From Legionellaceae bacterium (GTDB lineage Bacteria; Pseudomonadota; Gammaproteobacteria; Legionellales; Legionellaceae), in NCBI GenBank assembly GCA_030696465.1, contig JAUYSE010000176.1, positions 1-8,389 on the forward strand: 8,389 bases of DNA, in the 5' to 3' direction. Of this stretch, positions 1-7,104 are shown piece after piece (positions within the stretch are counted from its first letter, which is position 1; each line of letters opens with the position of its first letter). The notes beneath the pieces were generated by a model. That model saw only the letters and a program-made list of their open reading frames with translations, searched no databases and was not told the DNA's origin. The position numbers were made by a program, and so were the translations under genes.

Positions 1-54
1 GGGATTATCGCGTAAACGTAAGTCTTGTCGAAACCATACAATAGCGCTAGACAT
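1..54 (-). CDS. phrB: Deoxyribodipyrimidine photolyase (cryptochrome/photolyase family), N-terminal fragment
   Basis: Only the first 18 codons are inside the window; the gene continues past the left edge. They read MSSAIVWFRQDLRLRDNP, which matches the strongly conserved start of class I CPD photolyases and related cryptochromes (hydrophobic beta strand, then W-F-R-x-D-L-R-L-x-D-N-P). The family binds FAD and uses blue or near-UV light to split cyclobutane pyrimidine dimers in DNA. The start is well supported: a strong AAGGAG ribosome site lies 9 bases upstream, and the stop of the kinase-like gene is 18 bases upstream on the same strand, so the two may be cotranscribed. The fragment cannot separate a CPD photolyase from a cryptochrome or a (6-4) photolyase, because the FAD-binding domain is outside the window. 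Confidence 0.88.
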   Translation of the reverse strand, partial: MSSAIVWFRQDLRLRDNP

Positions 55-63
55 AATTCATCT

Positions 64-69
64 CTCCTT
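64..69 (-). promoter_or_regulatory. Ribosome binding site of the photolyase gene
   Basis: The minus strand reads AAGGAG, 9 bases before the ATG at 54. It fixes the start of the truncated photolyase gene and lies immediately after the TAA of the kinase-like gene. Another ATG nearer to it (minus strand, 3 bases after the motif) is out of frame and runs into a stop after four codons. Confidence 0.85.
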
Positions 70-72
70 CAC

Positions 73-1968
73 TTAATCGCAGTGGGCCGCCGAAGGAGGT
101 GGAGACAACGCTTCTGAAGTGTTTTTCGCAGTCACAGCCGCCGCTTTTGCAGTTTCCTTTTCTCGTATTAATGCTATTCTCTCTTTTAAGGTTTGAAACG
201 ATTTTGCAGTATTTTGGGGCGATTGACACGCCCCTTTCTCATTAACCAGCGTTTTTTCTTCTTTTCCTTTAAAATAGCGCTTTTGCGCCAAAGCATTTTG
301 TACTGCTATCGCAGCAGAGCTAGGATTGTCCGAAAAAATATTTTTACGTTCGGCCAAAGGAATTTTCGCCATCGCCATCTCAATATTTTTAATTTTATCT
401 TGAGCCCCCATAAAAATACCAGACTTATAGTCTTTGATGGTTCGTCTTATTTGAGAAATAACAGGATCATTTCTTATATTATCTATCTCGGATTTTATGC
501 CTTGTAAATCTGCAAGTGTTATGTCTGGCGCAGCTAATCTTGATTGCATCCTACTTAAAAATGTAGCCATTTCGGTATCTTCTGCACCAAATTTAAACTT
601 CTCTAATGCTTTTAAGTCCTTCTGCAAGGAAATTTTTTCTAATTCAGTTTGTGCCTTCTCCAAGGTAAGAGAACCAGACACCATCCCTGTAATCAGTTTT
701 CTTAGAGCCTTGCCGTCCTCGGATTGAAATACTTTGGCTTTAAAATAGGAGTCGTCATTTTTGAAAGCACCTAGCTTCTCAAGAGAACAGCCCGTCAAAT
801 ACTGATATAAATTTTTCCCCAACATATGTAGATGTGATTTATCTTCGTACATACGCTCAATTTGACCGCTCATATAATTAGCACTGATATATTCTGTTTT
901 AAGCAACAACCCCGCTCCAGCCGGAAAGCTTATCAGCCCTGCTTCATAAGACTTCTCTGAGCGAACCCCCTTGTCTTTTGCAATCAAAGACTTCCCATCG
1001 GAAATGCGTAATTTTCCATCTTCTCCCTGTAGCCAGTTAGCATTTTTCATATCCGGGAAAAAATATCCAGATTTCTCTGTATCTCTCAATATCTGAGCCA
1101 TTTGACTATAAATTTGTACAGCAGAAGCTATTTTTTCTGAGTTTTTTCGGCGCTTTTTAGACTGGCTTTCTAAATCTCCTAATGGACAATATTCTGTTAC
1201 ACAGACGGTTCCATAGGTTCGAATCGAAGTACCACCCTTATCCCGACGTGAAAACTGTGCACGTCGTGGAGCAGAAACTTGCGTAAGTACCCCTTGCAAG
1301 GCCCCCGCTCTTAAATTATGTTCATCTATCCGTTTAGTATCCAGAAATTTATTTTCTACTTTTAAAACCTCTGCTTTTCCGGTTTTATTATCTTTAATCT
1401 TAAAATTCCTTGAGTTTCCGCCCCCTAAAAAAGAGATACTATGTGTTTTTAAAAACACGCCCAGTTCTTGCGCCTCTGGCGAATCTTGCTGTTTGTAAAG
1501 TTTTCGAATACTATCCCTGCTAAATTTTTTCTTCGATAAAATCTGAAATAAGGTGTTTACTTTATCGGGGTCCATTTTCGCTAATATTTCTGAAAAAGAA
1601 GCAGGCGGACGAGGCTCTACGGTAATAGACTTTTCTGGGAGGGGCTGATCCGTAAATGCTTGTTTACCTAAAGCAAGATAACCTGCCTTTAAATCAGCAA
1701 ACAATTTTCCATACACTTGAGCGCCATACGTGGTATAGTTATTTTTGATTTCTTCTGAGTATTTTTGTTCTATCGCTTGTTGGGCCGCATGAATATCGTG
1801 TAAGGCAATCCATGTTTGCTGTGGATCAGAGGGCGATTGCTTAGATACGGTATTATAGTCGCTAATACGCGCGTTCAAGACCTTAATATCTCCAGACAGC
1901 GCCGACATTTCTAGATCTAACTCTGAATTAGAACGACGCCCCGCCTTCTGCACCGTAATTTCGTCCAT
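73..1968 (-). CDS. Divergent protein-kinase-like protein, putative secreted effector
   Basis: This 631-residue protein has a protein-kinase core at about residues 175-445. Visible motifs are a glycine-rich loop (GGGNSRNF, 182-189), a beta-3 lysine (LKVEN, K203), a hinge-like stretch (VTEYCPLGDL, 257-266), a catalytic loop FPDMKNAN (304-311) keeping D306, K308 and N311, a metal-site aspartate D324 in ISDGK, an activation-segment-like TEYISANY (358-365) and a helix-F-like stretch near 381-393. The HRD motif has become F-P-D and DFG has become D-G-K. Residues 1-170 and 446-631 are mostly charged and helical-looking, and the tail is Lys/Ala/Ser-rich. No signal peptide or membrane segment is seen. 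Eukaryotic-like kinases with altered loops are common among Dot/Icm effectors of Legionellales; assignment as a translocated effector is inference. The start is bounded by an in-frame TAG two codons upstream, but no good Shine-Dalgarno is present. By eye the gene is more AT-rich than the metabolic genes. The kinase fold is fairly secure; activity and substrate are unknown. Confidence 0.75.
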   Translation of the reverse strand: MDEITVQKAGRRSNSELDLEMSALSGDIKVLNARISDYNTVSKQSPSDPQQTWIALHDIHAAQQAIEQKYSEEIKNNYTTYGAQVYGKLFADLKAGYLALGKQAFTDQPLPEKSITVEPRPPASFSEILAKMDPDKVNTLFQILSKKKFSRDSIRKLYKQQDSPEAQELGVFLKTHSISFLGGGNSRNFKIKDNKTGKAEVLKVENKFLDTKRIDEHNLRAGALQGVLTQVSAPRRAQFSRRDKGGTSIRTYGTVCVTEYCPLGDLESQSKKRRKNSEKIASAVQIYSQMAQILRDTEKSGYFFPDMKNANWLQGEDGKLRISDGKSLIAKDKGVRSEKSYEAGLISFPAGAGLLLKTEYISANYMSGQIERMYEDKSHLHMLGKNLYQYLTGCSLEKLGAFKNDDSYFKAKVFQSEDGKALRKLITGMVSGSLTLEKAQTELEKISLQKDLKALEKFKFGAEDTEMATFLSRMQSRLAAPDITLADLQGIKSEIDNIRNDPVISQIRRTIKDYKSGIFMGAQDKIKNIEMAMAKIPLAERKNIFSDNPSSAAIAVQNALAQKRYFKGKEEKTLVNEKGACQSPQNTAKSFQTLKERIALIREKETAKAAAVTAKNTSEALSPPPSAAHCD

Positions 1969-1973
1969 AACCT

Positions 1974-1985
1974 ACACCCACACCC
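1974..1985 (-). repeat. Tandem GGGTGT repeat in the leader of the kinase-like gene
   Basis: Two exact adjacent copies of GGGTGT (minus strand) end 5 bases before the ATG, occupying the place where a Shine-Dalgarno would normally be. The only AG-rich match is AGG 2 bases from the ATG, too close to be typical. The repeat is short and could be chance. Confidence 0.5.
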
Positions 1986-2001
1986 AAAGTTGCTGGTATT
2001 A

Positions 2002-2029
2002 TGTATAAGTATGGACTATAACTAGACAA
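2002..2029 (-). promoter_or_regulatory. Possible sigma-70 promoter for the kinase-like gene
   Basis: In the 86-base gap after the ankyrin gene the minus strand has TTGTCT (2024-2029) as a -35 candidate and TATACA (2002-2007) as a -10 candidate, with a 16-base spacer. The -10 candidate lies about 33 bases before the kinase start. CATAAT at 1998-2003 is a better -10 but would give a 20-base spacer. The match is moderate and the region is AT-rich, so this could be chance. Confidence 0.35.
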
Positions 2030-2054
2030 AAAAGAAATTCTGGAAATAAAAACA

Positions 2055-2984
2055 CTACCCCAATACTTTAATCGCTTCAACATTATGCTGCTCGTGTGCC
2101 AACATCTTTGCTGTTTTTCCTTCACTATCATGAATATTTCGATCAGCTGCCGTTTCACAGCAGAGCGTCACCATTTCTTCTGAGCCATAACAAGCCGCAT
2201 AATGTAAAGGCACTCGACCATGTCCATCGGCCTGTTCCGCCACGCCTGGCAGCGCTAATAATATACGAGCCACAGGAAGCTGTGCATTCAAGATTGCAGT
2301 ATGAATAGGATAATGTCGCCAATGATTACATTCTAACACCAAGGCCGGATAATCACGGACTATTTCTGCGCTGAGCGCCTCATACCCATGCATTGCCATC
2401 AAATGTAAGACCGTATCTCCACTTGCATCTGGGTGCATCACCGACTCTGCATTTTTTAATAATAGAAATATTTTTTCTTTTTTCTCCATTAATCCATCGG
2501 CATACCATACTGGTAATACCAAGGCGCTGTAGATAGGCAATTGTTTCTGATAGTTTTCGATATGGGGATCGGCACCACGCGCCAATAATAGTTCTAAGGT
2601 ATGAATATGCCCCTGTAACGCAGCAAAATGCAGGGCCGTCATTCCCGCAGCATTGCCTTGATTCCACGCACGACTATCCACCGACGATAAACTCGCGATA
2701 TATCTATCATATCCTTGATAAGCCGCGTATTGCAGGGTGCTCCAATCGTCCCATTGAGGTACAAACATGGTTAGCTCATCCGGAATGTTTTCTTGGAACA
2801 CTTCTAAATAGTCTTTTACAAGCGCAATATATTGCGAGTATTGTTCTACCGATGTGCCTGTATACACAATATCTTGAGAAATATGTGCTTCGCACCATTG
2901 TCGTAATATACGTAATTGATGCTCATCACCCGATTCTGGATGAAGCCCTAACTCGGCACATAAGACCTGAAAACTTTGACTCAT
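2055..2984 (-). CDS. Ankyrin-repeat protein, putative effector
   Basis: The protein is 309 residues from the preferred start. After a helical N-terminal region of about 75 residues come roughly six ankyrin units. The clear ones (numbering from this start) are at about 113-142 (GMTALHFAALQGH...LLLARGADPH), 189-218 (GDTVLHLMAMHGYE), 223-253 (YPIHTAILNAQLPVARILL) and 255-285 (GRVPLHYAACYGSEEMV). Units at about 80-110 and 146-178 are degenerate, and the last, near 288-309, is incomplete. Ankyrin repeats are protein-binding scaffolds. In Legionellales many such proteins are type IV-secreted, but nothing here shows secretion directly, and there is no signal peptide or membrane segment. I do not recognise an enzymatic domain. 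An ATG two codons upstream (2990) is open, but the ribosome site fits the ATG at 2984 far better. The gap to the preceding hydrolase gene is 25 bases, so it may be the last gene of the hflK-to-ankyrin unit. Confidence 0.85.
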   Translation of the reverse strand: MSQSFQVLCAELGLHPESGDEHQLRILRQWCEAHISQDIVYTGTSVEQYSQYIALVKDYLEVFQENIPDELTMFVPQWDDWSTLQYAAYQGYDRYIASLSSVDSRAWNQGNAAGMTALHFAALQGHIHTLELLLARGADPHIENYQKQLPIYSALVLPVWYADGLMEKKEKIFLLLKNAESVMHPDASGDTVLHLMAMHGYEALSAEIVRDYPALVLECNHWRHYPIHTAILNAQLPVARILLALPGVAEQADGHGRVPLHYAACYGSEEMVTLCCETAADRNIHDSEGKTAKMLAHEQHNVEAIKVLG

Positions 2985-2991
2985 ATTCATA

Positions 2992-2996
2992 CTCCT
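2992..2996 (-). promoter_or_regulatory. Ribosome binding site that decides the ankyrin gene start
   Basis: AGGAG on the minus strand is 1 base from the ATG at 2990 but 7 bases from the ATG at 2984. Normal spacing is about 5-9 bases, so the downstream ATG is the likely start and the longer form (two extra residues, M-N) is unlikely. Confidence 0.8.
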
Positions 2997-3009
2997 GTTA
3001 GATTAGGTC

Positions 3010-4038
3010 TTAATCCATAAAGTAAGACATTACCTGAGCATCAGTGATCTCGGCAAGACTGGCAGGTTGCCAACGAGGCGATTTATCTTTATCAATTAAT
3101 AAGGCACGTACGCCTTCATAAAAATCAAGATCGTGGATAAAATGACGTAATAAAACTCGGTCCATCGCAATACATTCCGCAAAGGTCATATGCTGAGCAC
3201 GACGAATTTGTTCAAGAGTGACTTTTAAACTTAAAGGAGATTTCTTCATTAATTCAGCACAGGTCGTTGCCGCCCAATCACCGGTTTCCCGCGCTAAAGC
3301 CTCTACAATGGCTTCGACCGTCGGGGCATGAAAACAACGATCCACCACATTCAACCACTCTGGAAATACATAGGCTTTAGTGGATGCATCCATATATAGT
3401 GCAGCATCTACGACCAACTGCGGAATTTGATGCGACCAATTGGCCTGTAATAAATGTTGAACAAACGCTGGAATTTGCGCACTGGGTAAAATCGCACGCA
3501 CCAAACCCAGGGCTAAGGCTTGGTCGGCATCTAAACGTGCCCCAGTCAAGGCAAGATATATCCCCATAGCACCCGGCAAGCGCGATAACCAATAACTCAT
3601 ACCCACATCCGGAAATAAACCTATCCCGGTTTCAGGCATAGAGAAAGAAAAACGTTCGGTTGCAATCGGATAGCTGCCATGAATAGAGATTCCGGCACCT
3701 CCGCCAATGGTGGCCCCATCCATCAATACAATATAGGGTTTCGGGAAGCAGTAAATCGCATGATTTAAAGTATATTCTTGATCAAAAAATGTCTGAATCG
3801 CTGGATCGCGACGAAGACCGGTATGATAAGCCCAACGCACATCGCCACCCGCGCAAAAAGCGCGTGCAGGAGAAGCTTGTATCAATAAAGCCTGAATTTT
3901 TGGATTTTTTTCGGCCGACTGCAGTGCGGCATATAAACCTTCAATCATCTCGAGATTCAAGGCATGTAAGGCGTCTGGTCGATTTAAAACAATTTGTAAA
4001 ACCGCACCATGCTCATGTATTTCTAAAAAATCTTGCAT
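3010..4038 (-). CDS. 3-hydroxyisobutyryl-CoA hydrolase-like protein (crotonase superfamily)
   Basis: At 342 residues it has the length of 3-hydroxyisobutyryl-CoA hydrolases rather than the roughly 260 of simple hydratases. Signature regions are FCAGGDV (61-67) and IGGGAG (111-116), which form the CoA-thioester oxyanion hole, then MPETGIGLFPDVG (134-146) carrying the family-conserved E136 and D144, and near the end DFYEGVRALLIDKDKSPRW (305-323), highly typical of this family. The known reaction is hydrolysis of 3-hydroxyisobutyryl-CoA to free 3-hydroxyisobutyrate in valine breakdown, in the cytosol. The gene starts 3 bases after the stop of the enoyl-CoA hydratase gene, with AAGGA (4048-4052) inside that gene's last codons at 9-base spacing, so translation is probably coupled. 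Many databases label such proteins simply enoyl-CoA hydratase/isomerase family, and exact substrate preference is not visible. Confidence 0.88.
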   Translation of the reverse strand: MQDFLEIHEHGAVLQIVLNRPDALHALNLEMIEGLYAALQSAEKNPKIQALLIQASPARAFCAGGDVRWAYHTGLRRDPAIQTFFDQEYTLNHAIYCFPKPYIVLMDGATIGGGAGISIHGSYPIATERFSFSMPETGIGLFPDVGMSYWLSRLPGAMGIYLALTGARLDADQALALGLVRAILPSAQIPAFVQHLLQANWSHQIPQLVVDAALYMDASTKAYVFPEWLNVVDRCFHAPTVEAIVEALARETGDWAATTCAELMKKSPLSLKVTLEQIRRAQHMTFAECIAMDRVLLRHFIHDLDFYEGVRALLIDKDKSPRWQPASLAEITDAQVMSYFMD

Positions 4039-4041
4039 GTT

Positions 4042-4818
4042 TTATTTTCCTTGAAAAACAGGGGCTCGCTTTTCAAGGAAGGCTTGTACGCCTTCATGCT
4101 TATCTTCCGTTTTACATAAAGCACTAAAATGCATCGCTTCTAAATGCAAGGCCTCGTCTAAGGGAAGATCATAACCTTTATGAATCACATCCATGATGCT
4201 CGCAACCGCCTGTGGAGCCAAAGCAACAATGCCACGTAATATTTCATGTGCACGTTGTGCTAATTGTTCAACGGGTGCCAGCTCTGTTACTAAACCCCAT
4301 GCCAATGCGGTCTCTGCAGACAATGTTCGGCCAGTAAGACAAGCATCTAATGCGCGGCCTTTACCTACCAAACGCGCGAGACGCTGTGTGCCGCCATAGC
4401 CAGGAATCACGCCTAGTTTTACTTCTGGTTGACCAAACAAGGCATCAGCTGTGGCAATCCGTAATGTCGCCGCCATCGCTAACTCACAACCTCCACCAAA
4501 CGCAAAACCATGAATCGCGGCAATAGAAGGCTTAGAAAGTGACTCTAATAGACTAAAAACACGCTGGCCTTCACAAGCAAAGATATACCCTTCCTCTGTG
4601 GTTAAGTCTAATAGCTGGCGGATATCGGCTCCGGCACAAAACGCAGAGCCCGCGCCAATAAGTAGAATCCCTTTTACGTTGGCTTGCGCTTCGGCTTCTG
4701 TAAATGCTTGCGATAATGCCTCGAGAAGCTCGGCACTCAAGGCATTCCGTTTTTCCGGACGATTTAATGTCAAGGTTAAAATACCATGTGCATCCATTTC
4801 ATGTAGTAAAACTGACAT
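4042..4818 (-). CDS. Enoyl-CoA hydratase (crotonase family)
   Basis: A complete 258-residue crotonase, the normal length for the family. It shows LNRPEKRNALS (18-28), FCAGADI (60-66), FGGGCELAMA (107-116) with catalytic-type E112, and QPEVKLGVIPGYGGTQRL (130-147) with E132. Both glutamates used by hydratases are therefore present, and the C-terminal HEGVQAFLEKRAPVFQGK is typical. It should add water across a 2-enoyl-CoA. Beside a 3-hydroxyisobutyryl-CoA hydrolase-like gene, the natural substrate may be methacrylyl-CoA, the preceding step in valine catabolism, although fatty acyl or crotonyl substrates remain possible. The start is supported by AAGGA 7 bases upstream (4826-4830). The gap from purA is 26 bases with no hairpin, consistent with readthrough. 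Confidence 0.93.
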   Translation of the reverse strand: MSVLLHEMDAHGILTLTLNRPEKRNALSAELLEALSQAFTEAEAQANVKGILLIGAGSAFCAGADIRQLLDLTTEEGYIFACEGQRVFSLLESLSKPSIAAIHGFAFGGGCELAMAATLRIATADALFGQPEVKLGVIPGYGGTQRLARLVGKGRALDACLTGRTLSAETALAWGLVTELAPVEQLAQRAHEILRGIVALAPQAVASIMDVIHKGYDLPLDEALHLEAMHFSALCKTEDKHEGVQAFLEKRAPVFQGK

Positions 4819-4844
4819 TATTTCTTCCTTAAAAACGAAAAAAT

Positions 4845-6143
4845 TTATTCTGCAAACGGATTACGTAATATCATCGTTGCATCCCGCTCTGCCCCTGTCG
4901 ATAAAATATCTACGGGAATCCCTAATAACTCTTCAATCCGTCGTATATAGCGAACCGCATTTTCAGGTAATTGGTCCCACTCGGTCACTGACGCCGTAGA
5001 ACCACTCCAACCTGGTAAAATTTCATATACCGGTTTCATCTGTGCATAGGCTTCTGCCGCATAAGGAGGCGTCATCCATTGATGACCATCTGTATCTTCA
5101 TACGCTACCGCAATGGCAATCGATTCCAAACCATCTAAGACATCAAGCTTCGTTAAACATAGACCTGTGACACTATTCATGGCTATCGAACGACGCAATA
5201 ACACCGCATCTAACCAACCACAACGCCGCGGTCTGCCAGTAACTGCGCCAACCTCACAACCACGATCGGCTAAATGTCTGCCTACCTCATCGGTTAATTC
5301 TGTAGGGAACGGACCGCCACCCACTCGAGTGGTGTACGCTTTGGTGATCCCCAGCACATAGTCTAAATATAAAGGGCCAAATCCAGCACCGTTCACAACA
5401 CTACCCACACAAGTGTTTGAGGAGGTTACAAAAGGATAGGTGCCTTGATCAACATCTAAATATACGCCCTGCGCGCCTTCAAATAAGATAGAGTCGCCAC
5501 GTTCACGATGCCCATGAATCGCCATCACGACGTCACACAACATGGGTTGCAGGAGTCCCGCGTATTCTGAGACTTCCGCTAAAGTTTCTTCTAAAGAAAC
5601 TTCTGGCACTTTATAATATTCTCGTAATAAGAAATTATGATATTCCAGAAGCGCTTCTAGTTGCGAACGACAACGCACGGCATCCGTCAGGTCGCCCACC
5701 CGTATAGCGCGTCGCGCAATTTTATCTTCATAAGCAGGACCAATCCCTCGACCAGTCGTCCCAATTGCTACCGCGCCCTTATGCTGCTCTCTCGCTTTAT
5801 CTAAGGCAACATGAGAAGGTAATATCAACGGGCAAGCCGGACTAATACCTAAACGACTACGCACTTCAATGCCTTTGGCTTCAAGCTCTTTGATTTCTTG
5901 AAATAAAGCGGTTAAAGAGATAACCACACCATTGCCAATATACGCAGAGTGGGAAGATCTTAAAATACCCGACGGGATGAGCCGTAAAACGGTTTTTTGA
6001 CCATTCACTAATAAGGTATGACCCGCATTATGTCCGCCCTGAAAACGCACGACAACTTGTGCATCCTGGGTCAATCTATCTACAATTTTCCCTTTGCCCT
6101 CATCACCCCATTGTGTTCCCACTACCACAACATGCTTACCCAT
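4845..6143 (-). CDS. purA: Adenylosuccinate synthetase
   Basis: The enzyme joins IMP and aspartate using GTP to make adenylosuccinate, the first committed step from IMP to AMP, in the cytosol. From the chosen ATG it is 432 residues, the same length as the E. coli enzyme. It starts MGKHVVVVGTQWGDEGKGK with catalytic D14, followed by GGHNAGHT with H42. Other family signatures are TTGRGIGPAYEDK (129-141), EGAQG (222-226), RVGGGPFPTE (273-282), TGRPRRCGWLD (302-312), the GTP-base motif TKLD (331-334) and STGAERDAT (415-423). All key residues look intact. An upstream in-frame GTG at 6161 would add six residues, but it has no ribosome site and does not fit the family. GGAG (6156-6159) lies 12 bases before the chosen ATG, slightly long. 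hflC ends 36 bases before the start, so purA follows hflKC as in many gammaproteobacteria. Confidence 0.98.
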   Translation of the reverse strand: MGKHVVVVGTQWGDEGKGKIVDRLTQDAQVVVRFQGGHNAGHTLLVNGQKTVLRLIPSGILRSSHSAYIGNGVVISLTALFQEIKELEAKGIEVRSRLGISPACPLILPSHVALDKAREQHKGAVAIGTTGRGIGPAYEDKIARRAIRVGDLTDAVRCRSQLEALLEYHNFLLREYYKVPEVSLEETLAEVSEYAGLLQPMLCDVVMAIHGHRERGDSILFEGAQGVYLDVDQGTYPFVTSSNTCVGSVVNGAGFGPLYLDYVLGITKAYTTRVGGGPFPTELTDEVGRHLADRGCEVGAVTGRPRRCGWLDAVLLRRSIAMNSVTGLCLTKLDVLDGLESIAIAVAYEDTDGHQWMTPPYAAEAYAQMKPVYEILPGWSGSTASVTEWDQLPENAVRYIRRIEELLGIPVDILSTGAERDATMILRNPFAE

Positions 6144-6179
6144 AAGTTTCAACAACTCCACTTTAAAATAATAAAACGA

Positions 6180-7100
6180 TTAATGCTTCTCGGTCGCTAC
6201 TGTATTTCCAGTAGCATGAAGAGGCCCTTCTTTAAAGTATTTAAAAAAGGCACTATTTCCATCTAAAATCAAAATATCCCGCTGATCTTTAAAACTTGCT
6301 TTATATGCTTGCATACTACGATAGATATAAAAAAACGTTTTATTTTGACTAAAAACATCGGCATATAAACTCGCCGCATCTGCATCACCTTTTGCCCGCG
6401 CTTGCTGCGCTTCACTACGAGCACGCGCCAACACCACGGTGACTTTTCCATCAACCGTTGCACGAATCACCGATGCCTCTGCTTGACCATCTGCGCGGTG
6501 TTTATTCGCAATTTTTTGCATATCTGCACGCATACGTTCATAAATCGCTTGGCTGGTATTTTCTGGTAACTCTATGCCTTTCAAACGCACATCCACCACG
6601 CGAATACCTAAACCAAAAGCTTGTTCTTGCGCTTTATCTCGTAACACATCCATTACATCTTCTCGGCCACCAGAGACTAACTCTGCAATAGCACGACGCC
6701 CAAAAGCCGCCCGTAAGGTAGTATTCAACTGCTGTTCTAGCAAAGTTTCTGCCTGTAACTGGTTGCCTCCGGTAGATTTGTAATACTGCGCTAAATCTAC
6801 GATACGCCATTTTACGTAATAATCGACAATCACGTCTTTCTTTTCTTTGGTCACCATACGTGAAGACTTAATGGCCAAGGTCTGTAAGCGCGTATCGAAA
6901 ATCCGAAAAGACTCAATAAGCGGAAACTTTATATGCAAGCCTGGATCCAAGACCACCACTTTACCGCTTGGGTTCAAAACCAAGCGACCCAAGCGTAGTA
7001 AAATACCATTTTGCCCTTCTTGAATAATAAACAAGCTAAACGCGGAAACTAATAAAACCGCAACCATCACCAAACCCAATAACATTTTCCATGGACGCAT
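6180..7100 (-). CDS. hflC: HflC, FtsH protease modulator subunit
   Basis: A 306-residue SPFH/prohibitin-family protein with one N-terminal membrane helix (about residues 6-26) and the rest expected in the periplasm. The SPFH domain follows (about 25-190), with GGREDVMDVLRDKA (144-157) and the helical IANKHRADGQAEASVIRA (197-214), both hallmarks of HflC. The C-terminal YIYRSMQAYKASF (258-270) is also typical. HflC forms a membrane complex with HflK that surrounds and modulates the FtsH protease, affecting turnover of membrane proteins. The start lies 4 bases after the hflK stop and has GAGGAA (7108-7113) at 7-base spacing, overlapping the end of hflK, so expression is likely translationally coupled. 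It is a little shorter than the E. coli protein (334). Confidence 0.97.
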   Translation of the reverse strand: MRPWKMLLGLVMVAVLLVSAFSLFIIQEGQNGILLRLGRLVLNPSGKVVVLDPGLHIKFPLIESFRIFDTRLQTLAIKSSRMVTKEKKDVIVDYYVKWRIVDLAQYYKSTGGNQLQAETLLEQQLNTTLRAAFGRRAIAELVSGGREDVMDVLRDKAQEQAFGLGIRVVDVRLKGIELPENTSQAIYERMRADMQKIANKHRADGQAEASVIRATVDGKVTVVLARARSEAQQARAKGDADAASLYADVFSQNKTFFYIYRSMQAYKASFKDQRDILILDGNSAFFKYFKEGPLHATGNTVATEKH

Positions 7101-7104
7101 GTGT

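Noticed and set aside
193..507. A 104-codon plus-strand frame inside the kinase-like gene.
   Set aside because: It is antisense to a protein with clear kinase motifs; the Phe- and Arg-rich composition reflects the complement of Lys- and Ala-rich coding.
2040..2060. Possible terminator after the ankyrin gene (T-rich stretches on the minus strand).
   Set aside because: No stable inverted repeat precedes the T-runs, so an intrinsic terminator is not supported.
1928..2158. A 76-codon minus-strand frame bridging the ankyrin and kinase-like genes.
   Set aside because: It overlaps the ends of two well-supported genes in another frame, has no ribosome site of note and its composition is that of a shadow frame.
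6144..6161. GTG start for purA giving 438 residues.
   Set aside because: No ribosome site precedes it, and family members begin at the MGK-type start followed by the GTQWGDEGKGK motif; the GTG is part of the likely ribosome-site region.
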